The notes below the pieces were generated by a model, which searched no databases, was not told where the DNA came from, and worked only from the letters and a program-made list of their open reading frames with translations. From Desulfobacteraceae bacterium (GTDB lineage Bacteria > Desulfobacterota > Desulfobacteria > Desulfobacterales > Desulfosarcinaceae): DNA of 64,000 nucleotides. The stretch is from the NCBI GenBank assembly GCA_003599575.1, contig QZKV01000074.1, forward strand, positions 1-64,000, given 5' to 3'. A program made the position numbers and the translations under genes. This document shows, one piece after another, positions 43,428-53,311 of the stretch. Positions within the stretch are counted from its first letter, which is position 1. Every line of letters starts with the position of its first letter.

Positions 43428-44594
43428 TTAGGGCCTGAGCAGATGCGTCTGCCCGGTGCGTACTGCGTCATAAATCAATTTGCCCGTCAATTTGATCTTG
43501 CCCCATGCGCCCTGCTTGCGGGCCATGATGATGTCGTACAGTTCTTCGCGGTCCTGGGGCGGCTTGACTGCGGAGCGCTTTTTGGAAAGCGCGAGCGAAC
43601 GGGTCGGACAGGCGGCGACGCACACGCCGCAGCCGATGCAGCGGTTCAGATCCACGCGGGGCGTTTTTTCTTCTTCGGAAAGACGGATGGCGGCGACCTG
43701 ACAGCGCTTTTCACAACTGCCGCAGCTTTTGCATGTGCCGGGATCCACGACGGCATAATAGTTTGCGGACCAGAAGTCCAGCGGCTTTGCAAGCACTTTA
43801 TGCATGGCCAGCATCCCGCAGCAGCATCCGCAGCAGGAACAGATGAATTCGGCTGTTTGCGTATTGGATGGCTGCAGCACCAATCCTTCTTTTTGATTTT
43901 GATCGATGATCGCCAGGGCCTCATCTTTCGAAACCTCCCGGCCGAGCCCCTTTTCCAGAGCGGACTGCGCCATCCAGCCGACGGCCAAACAGGTTTCTTT
44001 TCTCTGCGTGACCTTGCAGGATCCGCCCGTCATGGATTTCTTCTTGCGGCAAATGCAAGCGAATACGGCAAAGGGCGCTTCGGCCGTCCGCAGCAGTTCG
44101 GAAATTTGATCAAACGTGCTGACATGCTGTTGCGGTTGAATGCTTTTCGCGACCGGAACGGTGCGCATCTGAGGAAGCGCTGTTCCCAGAAAGGCAATCC
44201 CGAATTTGGGATCCGAGGTATATCTGTCAAAGGCCTTTATGAATTCCGGGGTCAGCCGTTCGTGTTGCGCTTCGTACATGCCCACCACCAGAGGGGAGCA
44301 CCAGAAGTGGGGTTCGCCGTTCTTCTTTTTCGATTCAATGCCGCCCTTTTGAAAAATCCGCACAAGAATGCGCGCCAATGCTTCCGGTGAGTCGACCAGA
44401 TGCGCCGCCTTGCCGTAAATTTGCCCGATCGTCTCAGGTTTGTGAGCCAGAAAGGTGGCTATCTCGGCTTCTTGCGGGGTGAAGATATGCTTCAGGATTT
44501 CAATTTCAACGCCGGACCTGGTGGCCGGAAATCCCACCGCCTGGCCGTCGAGGTGCTTTTGCAGCCTGACGTAAACGCGATCTTCTGGATTCAT
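43428..44594 (-). CDS. 4Fe-4S ferredoxin-type protein with N-terminal winged-helix-like domain
   Basis: 388 aa, GGAGG before ATG 44594. The N-terminal ~150 residues look like a helical/winged domain (FTPQEAEIATFLAHKPETIG). The middle has cysteine groups FACICRKKK and ICSCCGCCCGML. Two ferredoxin clusters follow: CKSCGSCEKRCQ and CIGCGVCVAACP. This architecture is common in deltaproteobacteria and appears to be an electron carrier or redox-sensing protein; the partner is unknown. It lies 96 bp downstream of a sensor kinase on the same strand. Confidence 0.75.
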   Translation of the reverse strand: MNPEDRVYVRLQKHLDGQAVGFPATRSGVEIEILKHIFTPQEAEIATFLAHKPETIGQIYGKAAHLVDSPEALARILVRIFQKGGIESKKKNGEPHFWCSPLVVGMYEAQHERLTPEFIKAFDRYTSDPKFGIAFLGTALPQMRTVPVAKSIQPQQHVSTFDQISELLRTAEAPFAVFACICRKKKSMTGGSCKVTQRKETCLAVGWMAQSALEKGLGREVSKDEALAIIDQNQKEGLVLQPSNTQTAEFICSCCGCCCGMLAMHKVLAKPLDFWSANYYAVVDPGTCKSCGSCEKRCQVAAIRLSEEEKTPRVDLNRCIGCGVCVAACPTRSLALSKKRSAVKPPQDREELYDIIMARKQGAWGKIKLTGKLIYDAVRTGQTHLLRP

Positions 44595-44690
44595 AGGGCC
44601 CTCCTCTGGTCAAAAATACTGCCCTTATTGAAGAACGTTGGCAACGCATTCCGGAAATTGGCCCGGGCAATCCACTTCCGCCATGACGGA

Positions 44691-46457
44691 TCAGGAGAAG
44701 ACCGGTGCCTCCTTGGAGGCATTTGCACAAGGTATGATCAAAGTAAAGCGACTGCCCTTACCGGGAGCACTGTCGATGGAAAAAGTACCTCCCAGCAGGT
44801 TGATTCTATCCCGGATGCTGAACAAGCCCAAACCTTCGTCTTTTCCGGGGGCCGCTTCCAATCGGCCCGGATCGAATCCTACCCCTTCATCCTGGATGGA
44901 TAAGCGTATGGCGCCTTCGATTTGCTGCAACCGCACATGGGCCCAGGAGACTTTGGCATGCTTGGTGACATTGAACAACAATTCACGCACCGATTCGAAG
45001 ACCATGATGGAGACATCTTTGGGCAGCCGGCATTCACTCTCCAGGCACAAATCGACATTGAAATTATGTTTTTGCTGCATCCATTTGCAAAGCCACTTCA
45101 ACCCGGCCGCAAGTCCTTCGCTTTGAAGCACCGGCGGACTCAGACTCACGCTCAGTGATCGGGACATCTGGATGGATTCATCAAGCAGGTCCCTGACCTT
45201 GTCCATCTCATATTTCAGATCAAAGCCCCCGACCTCATCCCGAAGAACACCCATTTTCATTCTTGCGGAAACCAGGTTTTGTTGTAAGCCGTCATGCAAA
45301 AGCTTTGACAAACGCCTGCGCTCCCGCTGTTCGGCCATGGTGAGTTCACCGGTCAGTCGGCGCATTTGATCCGCGCGGGCCTTCAACTGCTCGTTGGCCC
45401 GGGTGAGCTCTTTTTCGACCTGCTCGCGCTTTTCAATCTGTTTCTCAAGGGCTTGAATCGATTCGGTCAGCTCGGCCGTGCGTTCTGCGATCCTTTTTTC
45501 AAGTTCCAGGCGCAAGGCCTGCTCACCCTTCTTCAACTCGGTGGTATCCACACCGGTGATGACGACGTGGCCCTGTTTCGACCTGAAGGCCGTCAAGGCA
45601 AAATGTCTTCCCAACTGGCGATGAAAGGCCTCGACGCTGGTTGTTTTCCCCAGTTTGGGCGTATCGGCCAGCGCTTCGAACCAATACTTCTCGGTTTGCG
45701 GGAAGATTTCCAAAATGTGCTTGCCGACGGCGTTTTCCCGCGCAAGCCCGGTCATGCGTTCAAAGGCCGGATTGACATCCAGGACAACAGCGTCGGCGGG
45801 GTTGCCGTTTTCCCACGCGGTGATGTCGACGATCATGGCGCCGCTGACCATTTCGTTGAACATCAGCCGGTACTTCTCTTCACTGGCTTGCAGGGTTTCC
45901 AGGGCCCAACGGCGTTCGCTCACATCGATTGCGACCGAATACAGGTTTTTCGAATGGCCGCTCTGCGCCGGCACGGGAATGCTCTCCATCAGGATGTAGC
46001 GGGAGGTCTTTTCATCGATGCGCAGCTTGAGCTCGATGCTGTTTTTTACGGCGAGTTGCGCTGTTTGCGCCAGATGGTAAAAGAATCTGTCATGCCATTC
46101 GGGATGGACAAAACGACCGAAACTCCGCCCCACGACCTGCTCGCGGTCCGACCCCAGCAGGCGGTAGCATGCGGAATTCGCCTCCAGCACGATACCGGCT
46201 TGAGAGAGGACGAAATATCCCACCGGCGCATGCTCGTATAACTCAAAGAAATGCCGGTGCAGCTTGGACAGCTCGGCCTCGGATCGGCGCAACTCTTCGT
46301 TTTCGAATTCCAATTCGATAAGATGGGTCTGCAGTTCGCGAAAGATGCTTTTCAGATCCCCCGAGACCTGCACCAGATGGGTCTCAAGCTGCTGCCTTTG
46401 TTTTTCAGCCTCCTGCAGCAGGCCGAGCTTGGATTCGGAGTGTACCTTCAGGTTCAT
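44691..46457 (-). CDS. PAS sensor histidine kinase, NarX/HisKA_3 type
   Basis: 588 aa from ATG 46457 (weak ribosome site; a longer frame reaches 46526). N-terminal coiled coil (EAEKQRQQLETHLVQVSGDL), two PAS domains (YEHAPVGYFVLSQAGIVLEA; VNPAFERMTGLARENAVGKH), a coiled-coil linker, HisKA_3 with the phospho-histidine in RRRLSKLLHDGLQQN, and a HATPase with DEGVGFDPG and GLGLFSIRDR. No membrane helices. The cognate LuxR-type regulator is not in this window. Confidence 0.82.
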   Translation of the reverse strand: MNLKVHSESKLGLLQEAEKQRQQLETHLVQVSGDLKSIFRELQTHLIELEFENEELRRSEAELSKLHRHFFELYEHAPVGYFVLSQAGIVLEANSACYRLLGSDREQVVGRSFGRFVHPEWHDRFFYHLAQTAQLAVKNSIELKLRIDEKTSRYILMESIPVPAQSGHSKNLYSVAIDVSERRWALETLQASEEKYRLMFNEMVSGAMIVDITAWENGNPADAVVLDVNPAFERMTGLARENAVGKHILEIFPQTEKYWFEALADTPKLGKTTSVEAFHRQLGRHFALTAFRSKQGHVVITGVDTTELKKGEQALRLELEKRIAERTAELTESIQALEKQIEKREQVEKELTRANEQLKARADQMRRLTGELTMAEQRERRRLSKLLHDGLQQNLVSARMKMGVLRDEVGGFDLKYEMDKVRDLLDESIQMSRSLSVSLSPPVLQSEGLAAGLKWLCKWMQQKHNFNVDLCLESECRLPKDVSIMVFESVRELLFNVTKHAKVSWAHVRLQQIEGAIRLSIQDEGVGFDPGRLEAAPGKDEGLGLFSIRDRINLLGGTFSIDSAPGKGSRFTLIIPCANASKEAPVFS

Positions 46458-46723
46458 CGGTTGGTTGTCCCGTAGGCGAATGGTCCAGAACTGTACCCGC
46501 CTTGCGATACTTAGCCCAAAGATCATAAAGATGCCATGCCGTCAAGGGATTCCTTGTCCGCAAGGCGGTCCCGGCGGGCGTGACCGCCGCATCCCGGCAC
46601 CACCGGTGCAAAAGGTTAGCGCGCGCCGGAATTCAAGCCAGCTTACAAATAGTCCGATACTGTATTTGTCTGCACATCTTCCATGCAACGGCGCTGCGTG
46701 GGTGTCTGAAATTGGGGATCGGG

Positions 46724-49291
46724 ATGCGTATTCGAACCAAAACGCTTGCGATTGTCGGAACGATGGTAATGACGTTGGTAACCGTTTTGACCGCGGCATC
46801 ATACCTCCTGGTGACCGGCCGATTTGCGCGGCTGGAAATCGATGAGGTCGAAACCCAGGTTCTGCGGGTCCACAATGAGCTCAACGACACCATCGCCACC
46901 CTGGAAGCCATAGCGGCCGACTGGGCGCCCTGGGACAACACCTGCCGATTCATCCAGGATCTGAACGAGTCCTATGTGGAAGAAAACCTGGTGGACGCGA
47001 CGTTCACCAATCTGCGTCTCAATTTCATGCTTTTTTTCAATAATAACGCTGAACTGGCCTACAGCCGCTTTTTTGAACTGAATCCCGATCTCCCCCCGTT
47101 GGATCCCGAAGCGATACTGGCGGAGATCGGCAGGTACCCGGCCCTGCTGAGGCATACCGCCGCCAAGAGCCGGGTCTCGGGGGTTCTGGTGGCCCGCGGC
47201 TTTCCCTTTCTGGTCACCGCACATCCAATCGTGACCAGCAAATTCGAACTCCCCATCCGTGGAACGCTGTTGCTCGGACGCGCATTGGACTCCGAAGAGA
47301 TCAAACGGATCGCTGCGGTCACAAAATCCAATTTGGCGATTCACCGGATAGCGCATCCCCAATTAAAGGTGCCCGCCGCAACCGTTCTGAGCGCGCTGTC
47401 GGAAACCGGCAAGATCCGGGCAGAGCCCATATCGGCACAACTCATCGGCGGTTACGGCACCATATCCGATCTGAACGGTGATCCGGCGCTGATTATCGAA
47501 ATCACCCGGGATCGGAATGTATACCAATACGGCTTGGCGACGTGGCGCCAGAATGCGGTGACCATGTTCGCCTCCAGCCTTTTCTTTTTCCTGTTGATCG
47601 TGCTGCTCCTGGATCGTTCCATTCTCAATCGGCTGAGGGATATGGCCCTGCGGGTCAACGCGCTGGCCAGTTCAGTCGACGCAAGCGGCCGCCTGGAAAT
47701 CCGCAACTTCGATGAGATCGGGCAACTCGCCCAAAGCATCAATACGATGCTGGAATCGCTGCACCGTTACCACTCGATGCAGATCGCCAGCGAGAAACGG
47801 TACCGGCAGTTTTTCGAGGAAGACATCACCGGAGACTTCCTGATGTCCCTGGATGGACGCATTATCGAATGCAATCAAGCTTTTGCCAGGATTTTCGGTT
47901 ATGCGAGCGCCGAAGAGGTCAAATCGGCCGACAAGGAACGGTTCTACCCCTCCAAGCCAAATGGCAAACAGTTGCTGAGAGGGTTGCTGCGGGAAGGCCG
48001 CACGGAGGGCATTGAATTGGAGCTGACCCATCGAAGCGGCCGGCCCATTTACTGCATCGGCAATCTGGTCGGCCATTTGGATGATTCGGGCGCTCTGAAA
48101 GAAATCGGAGGATATCTTTTTGACGATACCAAGCGCGTCCTTTTGGAAAAAGATCTCCGCCAGGCGCAAAAAATGGAATCCATCGGCACATTGGCCGGCG
48201 GCATCGCACATGACTTCAACAACATCCTTTCCGGCATCATGGGGTACACTGAAATCGCGCTTTCCGAAATTCCGGCCGCCGCACCGGCCGCCGGAAGGTT
48301 GCAGCGGGTGATCAAGGCCGCCCATCGCGCCAAGGAACTTGTTCATCAGATTCTGACTTTCAGCCGCCAGGACGAAAGCAATAGCCGCCCCCTCCAACTG
48401 GTGCCGGTGGTCGAGGAAGCGGTCAAACTGATGCGGGCGGGGCTGCCCAGCACCATCGCTATCCGCGTGCGGGCTCAAGCCCAGGTAACGATCATGGCCG
48501 ATCCGGTCCAGATCCACCAGGTGATCATGAACCTGTGCACCAATGCCGGTCAGGCCATGAAGAAAAAGGGGGGCATCTTAACGGTCATCGTTGAGGAAAC
48601 AACCCTGGACGAGAGCTTTACCGATCGCTACATCGGCGTGGCCCCGGGGCATTTTGCGCGCATCAGCGTGGCAGACACCGGAGAGGGGATCGCCCCGGAA
48701 ATCATGGACCGCATTTTCGATCCGTTCTTCACCACCAAGGGCAAAACCGAGGGCACCGGTTTGGGGCTTTCGGTGGTGCACGGCATAGTGACCAGGCTCA
48801 ACGGCGCGATTACCGTCACCTCTTCCGCCGGCGGCAGCCGGTTCGATGTCTATCTGCCCTGTAGTGGGCAACCTTGTGAAACCAAAACGCCTGAATCCCA
48901 ACCGATCCCCAGGGGTAAAGAGTCGATCGTCCTGATCGACGACGAGGATTTCCAGGTGGAAATCGGAACGCAGATGTTAATGATGCTGGGGTATCGCGTG
49001 GTCGGGTTCACCGACAGTATCAAGGCGCTGGAATACATCAGCGCGCACGCGGATCAGGTCGATCTGGTCATCACGGACATGACCATGCCGAAACTCACCG
49101 GCATTGACTTGACCCGCCGATTGCTCGATCAAAAGCCCCTCTTGCCCATCATCCTGTGCACCGGCTACAGCGAAGCGGTCAGCGCCGAAACAGCTTCGTC
49201 CACGGGTGTGCGCGGATTTATCATGAAACCCATCGTGGTCAAAGACCTGGCCGGCAAGGTGCGCGAAGTGCTGGATGCGGGCACACGGTAG
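46724..49291 (+). CDS. Membrane hybrid histidine kinase: CHASE4-HAMP-PAS-HisKA-HATPase-REC
   Basis: 855 aa from ATG 46724 (GGGATCGGG upstream). Membrane helix 1 (~5-32), periplasmic CHASE4 domain with AADWAPWDNTCRFI, membrane helix 2 (VTMFASSLFFFLLIVLLL), HAMP, one PAS, HisKA with GTLAGGIAHDFNN, HATPase with DTGEGIAPE and GLGLSVVHG, then a C-terminal receiver with DDEDF and phospho-Asp in LVITDMTMPKLTG. Detects an extracytoplasmic signal and may auto-transfer phosphate to its own receiver. Divergent from the kinase at 44691-46457, which shares the intergenic promoter region. Confidence 0.88.
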   Translation: MRIRTKTLAIVGTMVMTLVTVLTAASYLLVTGRFARLEIDEVETQVLRVHNELNDTIATLEAIAADWAPWDNTCRFIQDLNESYVEENLVDATFTNLRLNFMLFFNNNAELAYSRFFELNPDLPPLDPEAILAEIGRYPALLRHTAAKSRVSGVLVARGFPFLVTAHPIVTSKFELPIRGTLLLGRALDSEEIKRIAAVTKSNLAIHRIAHPQLKVPAATVLSALSETGKIRAEPISAQLIGGYGTISDLNGDPALIIEITRDRNVYQYGLATWRQNAVTMFASSLFFFLLIVLLLDRSILNRLRDMALRVNALASSVDASGRLEIRNFDEIGQLAQSINTMLESLHRYHSMQIASEKRYRQFFEEDITGDFLMSLDGRIIECNQAFARIFGYASAEEVKSADKERFYPSKPNGKQLLRGLLREGRTEGIELELTHRSGRPIYCIGNLVGHLDDSGALKEIGGYLFDDTKRVLLEKDLRQAQKMESIGTLAGGIAHDFNNILSGIMGYTEIALSEIPAAAPAAGRLQRVIKAAHRAKELVHQILTFSRQDESNSRPLQLVPVVEEAVKLMRAGLPSTIAIRVRAQAQVTIMADPVQIHQVIMNLCTNAGQAMKKKGGILTVIVEETTLDESFTDRYIGVAPGHFARISVADTGEGIAPEIMDRIFDPFFTTKGKTEGTGLGLSVVHGIVTRLNGAITVTSSAGGSRFDVYLPCSGQPCETKTPESQPIPRGKESIVLIDDEDFQVEIGTQMLMMLGYRVVGFTDSIKALEYISAHADQVDLVITDMTMPKLTGIDLTRRLLDQKPLLPIILCTGYSEAVSAETASSTGVRGFIMKPIVVKDLAGKVREVLDAGTR

Positions 49292-49347
49292 TTTTCAGCC
49301 CCCTGCGCCAAAACGACTTGCCCGCGTTAAGATCTAAGTTGGCAGGA

Positions 49348-49620
49348 TCAAAAAAGCCGTACATCGCCGGTTTGTTTATCCACCAGCATCCTTTTCAAGA
49401 CACTGCCGTTTTGACCCACGACTTTGGCTACATAATACCGGCCCTTGTTTTGCAGATCCACCGCGTAATCGGCCGGCAAGTGATCTCCGGCTTCGCGGTC
49501 GATGACGATTCTGGCCGTACCGGTGCTCATGCCGTCAAACAGTTCCTGCCATTCCGGATCCTTATCAGCCGCAGCACTCTGCTTTTTGATATGTTCGTAA
49601 ATCAGTTTTTTCAGTTGCAT
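49348..49620 (-). CDS. Small hypothetical protein
   Basis: 90 aa, GGGAGGAAGC before ATG 49620. LKKLIYEHIKKQSAAADKD, then a beta-rich end GRYYVAKVVGQNGSVLKRML. No family recognised. Convergent with the hybrid kinase. Confidence 0.6.
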   Translation of the reverse strand: MQLKKLIYEHIKKQSAAADKDPEWQELFDGMSTGTARIVIDREAGDHLPADYAVDLQNKGRYYVAKVVGQNGSVLKRMLVDKQTGDVRLF

Positions 49621-49929
49621 GCTTCCTCCCTTCTTGCCAAAGAGGCATTTATCCCATCATCAAAATCACAATAAACATGCCTTTCTCAAAAGCAGGGCCG
49701 AGCCGCTTGTTTTGGCACGCTCTGCTTATTTCGGTTAAAACCGCCGGGAAGAGGTCACTTTAGGCCGCGGTGCGCCATTTCATTCCCGGCCGGTTTCACA
49801 ATCAGGAAAACGCCCATATATTTCTCAAAGAATCAGCTCTGGTTTATAGTGAGGTATTTTGATGGTTGCTGTCCGCTGCGAGCAAAATGGCAGGGCAGCT
49901 TCCATGATGACGGCGATAAGGAGAGAATA
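49621..49929. other. Intergenic region between divergent genes
   Basis: Contains the start regions of the 90-aa protein (minus) and the MBL hydrolase (plus). No other structure seen. Confidence 0.5.
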
Positions 49930-50784
49930 ATGATATTCGGCGACATGGAACTGATTCCCATCACCGACGGCACCTCATGGGGCGACGGCGGCGGCGCATT
50001 TGGATTGGTTCCGAAAACAGTGTGGGATGAACTCCTCCCAAGCGATTCCCGGAATCGCATCCCCATGATTTTGCGGTGCCTGCTGGTTCGTACGCCTCAG
50101 GCAACCATTCTGGTCGAGACCGGCATGGGAGACAAGGTGACCCCTGAAATTGCGGAAAAACAACACATGCGGCTGGAACGTCCGAACGGATGGCTGTTAG
50201 ACGACTTGCGCCGGCACGACGTTGCGCCCGATGACGTGGATATCGTTTTGCTCACGCACCTCCACGGCGACCACAGCGGCGGCGGCACCCGTTTTCTCGA
50301 CGGGCAGATCGTGCCTACTTTCCCGCGGGCGCACTACTTGGTCCAACAGCGCGAATGGCGGGATGCGCACAATCTCAACGAACGCACCCGCGCCACATAC
50401 TTTGGCATCAACTACGATCCGATTGAAAAAGCAGGCAAATTGAAGTTGCTGGACGGCGATGCAGCGGTAATCCCGGGGGTCCGGCTGGTAACCGCTCCGG
50501 GGCATACCGCGGGTCTGCAGGTCGTGATCTTCGAATCCGGCGGGCAGACAGCCGTGTTCCTGGGCGATTTGGCGTTCTTTCACTGGCAGTTGGAGCGGCT
50601 GGCCTGGGTCAGCGCCTACGATGTCGACCCGCTTGGGTCCATAGAGACCAAGCGCATCTGGCAGCCGTGGCTTGCGGAACGCGAAGCGCTGATCATCTTT
50701 CAGCACGATCCACTCATTACGGCCGGAAAATTGGTCTCACGGGAAGGGCGCTACAAAGTGGAAACAGTGGCGCCGGCGGGATAG
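49930..50784 (+). CDS. Metallo-beta-lactamase-fold hydrolase
   Basis: 284 aa from ATG 49930 (AAGGAG upstream). Zinc site LTHLHGDHSGG (HxHxDH), further ligands in TAPGHTAGLQ and FLGDLAFFHW, late His in FQHDP. Quorum-quenching lactonases and AttM-like hydrolases have this layout, but the substrate cannot be told. Cytoplasmic, single gene. Confidence 0.85.
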   Translation: MIFGDMELIPITDGTSWGDGGGAFGLVPKTVWDELLPSDSRNRIPMILRCLLVRTPQATILVETGMGDKVTPEIAEKQHMRLERPNGWLLDDLRRHDVAPDDVDIVLLTHLHGDHSGGGTRFLDGQIVPTFPRAHYLVQQREWRDAHNLNERTRATYFGINYDPIEKAGKLKLLDGDAAVIPGVRLVTAPGHTAGLQVVIFESGGQTAVFLGDLAFFHWQLERLAWVSAYDVDPLGSIETKRIWQPWLAEREALIIFQHDPLITAGKLVSREGRYKVETVAPAG

Positions 50785-50880
50785 CCGGTATCAGTCAAGC
50801 CAGGAGGAAGGGAAAGGGCAATGGAGCAAAGATAAGCCGCGCGCAAATAAGTCCGGCATCCCATGGCATTCGGGCGGGTT

Positions 50881-51267
50881 TCACAACCCGTCGATGACCC
50901 GCTGCAGTTTATCCCGCACTTCACCTGCGATTTCCGCCAGGCCCGGATTCTGCACCGCCTGCATGGAAGCCAGGGGATCCACTGCCGATACTTCCACCCG
51001 GCCTGCTTGGGTTTCTTGCACCACCACGTTGCACGGCAGCATGGTGCCTATATAAGGCTCAGTCTCCAATGCGCGCAGTGCCATCCGGGGATTGCAGGCG
51101 CCAAGGATCAGGTATCTCCTGAAATCAACATCCAGCTTATGCTTGAGTGTGGTCTGGACATCGATTTCGGTCAGGACGCCGAAACCCTCTGTTTTCAAAG
51201 CCTCGGTAACCCTGGTCACCGCCGCATCGAATGAATCCGGGACTGTTTTGGTGAGATGATATGCCAT
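50881..51267 (-). CDS. DUF302 family protein
   Basis: 128 aa with AGGAG before ATG 51267. The DUF302 fold is evident: ALKTEGFGVLTEIDVQTTLK, YLILGACNPRMALRALE, PYIGTMLPCNVVVQE. Widespread, often with thiosulfate/sulfur or copper genes; function undetermined. Single gene. Confidence 0.85.
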   Translation of the reverse strand: MAYHLTKTVPDSFDAAVTRVTEALKTEGFGVLTEIDVQTTLKHKLDVDFRRYLILGACNPRMALRALETEPYIGTMLPCNVVVQETQAGRVEVSAVDPLASMQAVQNPGLAEIAGEVRDKLQRVIDGL

Positions 51268-51829
51268 GAATGTTTTCTCCTTTCACGCTTCCTCGGCCCG
51301 GCGCTCCTGAGCTGGTACTCCGGCCCAATCGACAGCCGGTGGACCGCCGCAATCAGTGGACTCTATCTGATTTCAGAATGGGTGAAATGGGGCCGCGGCT
51401 TTATTCCACAGCCGATCAGACACTATTCCGCGTTTGGACCGCATGGGGCCGAAGCAAAAGAGGATACAGAAGAAAGCCGGTCTGGCTTCGGTTCCCTCCG
51501 GCCCTTCTTTTCACCCGCCTGAAAGTGGGTGATCGGCCGCTGGGTCACCATGATCAAAAGGGTACAACTTGCACGCGGCCTTGGTGGATTTGCCATGATC
51601 CCGATGGCGCTTACTTTAGATGAACCGGCAACCTGCATCGCTTAGGTGAGCTTCGTAAAATGACTCTTACGCCTTCTTTGGAAGGCTTGGGCGCATTGAG
51701 CGCATCCTGCCCGCGCAGGCAATACTTCCACTGCGCCGGACCGGACTCACCGTAGTATGTTGCCAACCGGCTTGGCGGAAATGAGCCGGAGCAGGCTTTG
51801 GGGCTCACAACCCACGGAGTTGCAAGCGC
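51268..51829. other. Intergenic region without a gene
   Basis: Frames in both directions are present but none shows family motifs or a ribosome site. Holds the promoters of the DUF302 gene and the cyclase gene. Confidence 0.5.
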
Positions 51830-53167
51830 GTGAACAGGCCGACACCCAAGACCATGTATGCCAAAAGCGGCAGTATTCACATCGCCTACCAGATCGTCGG
51901 CGCAGGACCGCTGGACCTGGTCGTGATTCCGGGTTTCGTATCCAATGTGGAGTATATCTGGGAGGAGCCGCGGGCCGCTCTCTTCTTCAGTCGTCTGGCC
52001 TCGTTTGCCCGTGTGGTCCTGTTTGACAAACGCGGCACGGGGCTTTCCGATCATGTAGGGCCGGTGCCGACCCTCGAGCAGCGCATGGATGATGTTCGCG
52101 CGGTGATGGATGCCGCGGGTTCATCTCGCGCTGCGCTTCTGGGAGTCTCGGAAGGCGGCCCGATGGCGCTCTTGTTTGCGGCTACCTACCCCGAGCGAAC
52201 CTCGGCGCTGGTGATCTACGGCAGTTTCGCCCGTGCCACCAGCGCGTCCGATTATCCGTACGGTTTTACAATAGAAGAAACGGCCGCATTTATCGATTCC
52301 ATGGAACGTAACTGGGGCGGTCCCTGGGGGGTCCAACACTGGGCGCCCAGCATGCAGGCGGATATCGCTTTCAGGCATTGGTGGGGCACCTTTCTTCGTC
52401 TGGTCGCCAGTCCCGGCGCAGCCGCAGCCACCCTGAAGATGGCCATGGAAATCGATGTCCGCCACGTGCTGCCGGCGATCCGAACACCGACGCTGATAAT
52501 ACACGCGACGCACGACCGCTCTCTTTCCGTTGACCACTCGCGCTACATGGCCAGGCATATCCGCGGTGCCAGGCTTGTCGAAGTGCCCGGCGAGGACCAT
52601 TTGTTTTTTACCGGTCCGGCAGAGACGATCCTGGGGGAAATAGAGGAGTTTCTCACGGGTGTACGTCACACCGGCGAACCGGACCGGGTGCTGGCAACCG
52701 TGCTTTTTTGCGATATCGTCGGTTCCACTGAACGGGCCGTGGCCATGGGGGATGCGCGCTGGCGTGATTTGCTCGAGCAGTATTATGCCCTGGTCCGCAG
52801 ATCGTTGGACCATTATCGCGGCCGCGAAATCGATACGGCCGGCGACGGTCTGCTGGCCGCTTTTGACGGCCCGGCCAGGGCTATCCAGTGCGCCTTACGG
52901 TGTGTTGGACAGATCCCTGCGCTCGGCTTGCAGATGCGCGCGGGCCTTCACACCGGAGAGTGTGAACGGGTCGGTGAAAAGCTCGGGGGGGTGGCCGTCC
53001 ACATCGGCGCACGGGTCGCGGGGCTCGCCTCTGCCGGTGAAGTTCTCGTCTCCAGAACGGTGAAAGATCTGGTGGCCGGATCCCCGATCCGGTTTGAAGA
53101 TCGTGGCACGCATCTGCTCAAGGGTGTGCCCCAGCCTTGGCGCCTGTACGCCGTGGAATCCGCGTAG
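51830..53167 (+). CDS. Alpha/beta hydrolase fused to a class III adenylate/guanylate cyclase
   Basis: 445 aa, probable GTG start. Residues ~1-275: alpha/beta hydrolase (VVLFDKRGTGLSD, nucleophile elbow GVSEGGP, acid in IHATHDRSL, His in PGEDHLFF). Residues ~285-445: class III nucleotide cyclase, metal-binding Asp in ATVLFCDIVGST and DTAGDGLLAAF, transition-state region HIGARVAG. The pairing is known in actinobacteria and proteobacteria; the hydrolase is assumed to sense or process a ligand that controls cAMP synthesis. Confidence 0.87.
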   Translation: MNRPTPKTMYAKSGSIHIAYQIVGAGPLDLVVIPGFVSNVEYIWEEPRAALFFSRLASFARVVLFDKRGTGLSDHVGPVPTLEQRMDDVRAVMDAAGSSRAALLGVSEGGPMALLFAATYPERTSALVIYGSFARATSASDYPYGFTIEETAAFIDSMERNWGGPWGVQHWAPSMQADIAFRHWWGTFLRLVASPGAAAATLKMAMEIDVRHVLPAIRTPTLIIHATHDRSLSVDHSRYMARHIRGARLVEVPGEDHLFFTGPAETILGEIEEFLTGVRHTGEPDRVLATVLFCDIVGSTERAVAMGDARWRDLLEQYYALVRRSLDHYRGREIDTAGDGLLAAFDGPARAIQCALRCVGQIPALGLQMRAGLHTGECERVGEKLGGVAVHIGARVAGLASAGEVLVSRTVKDLVAGSPIRFEDRGTHLLKGVPQPWRLYAVESA

Positions 53168-53311
53168 GGCCTAGCGGATTTTCGTCGAGGGGTCTATGCG
53201 CGATTCATCAACACGGGGCGGATGGATCGGCGTTGATGGCCCATGGGACGAGTCGGACAGGTAACCTTAAACGCAATTTGCCTTCCCTCTTTGGGGGCTT
53301 ATTATTTTACC

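Noticed and set aside
51270-51623. 117-codon plus-strand ORF
   Set aside because: No ribosome site or motif; composition like random GC-rich DNA.
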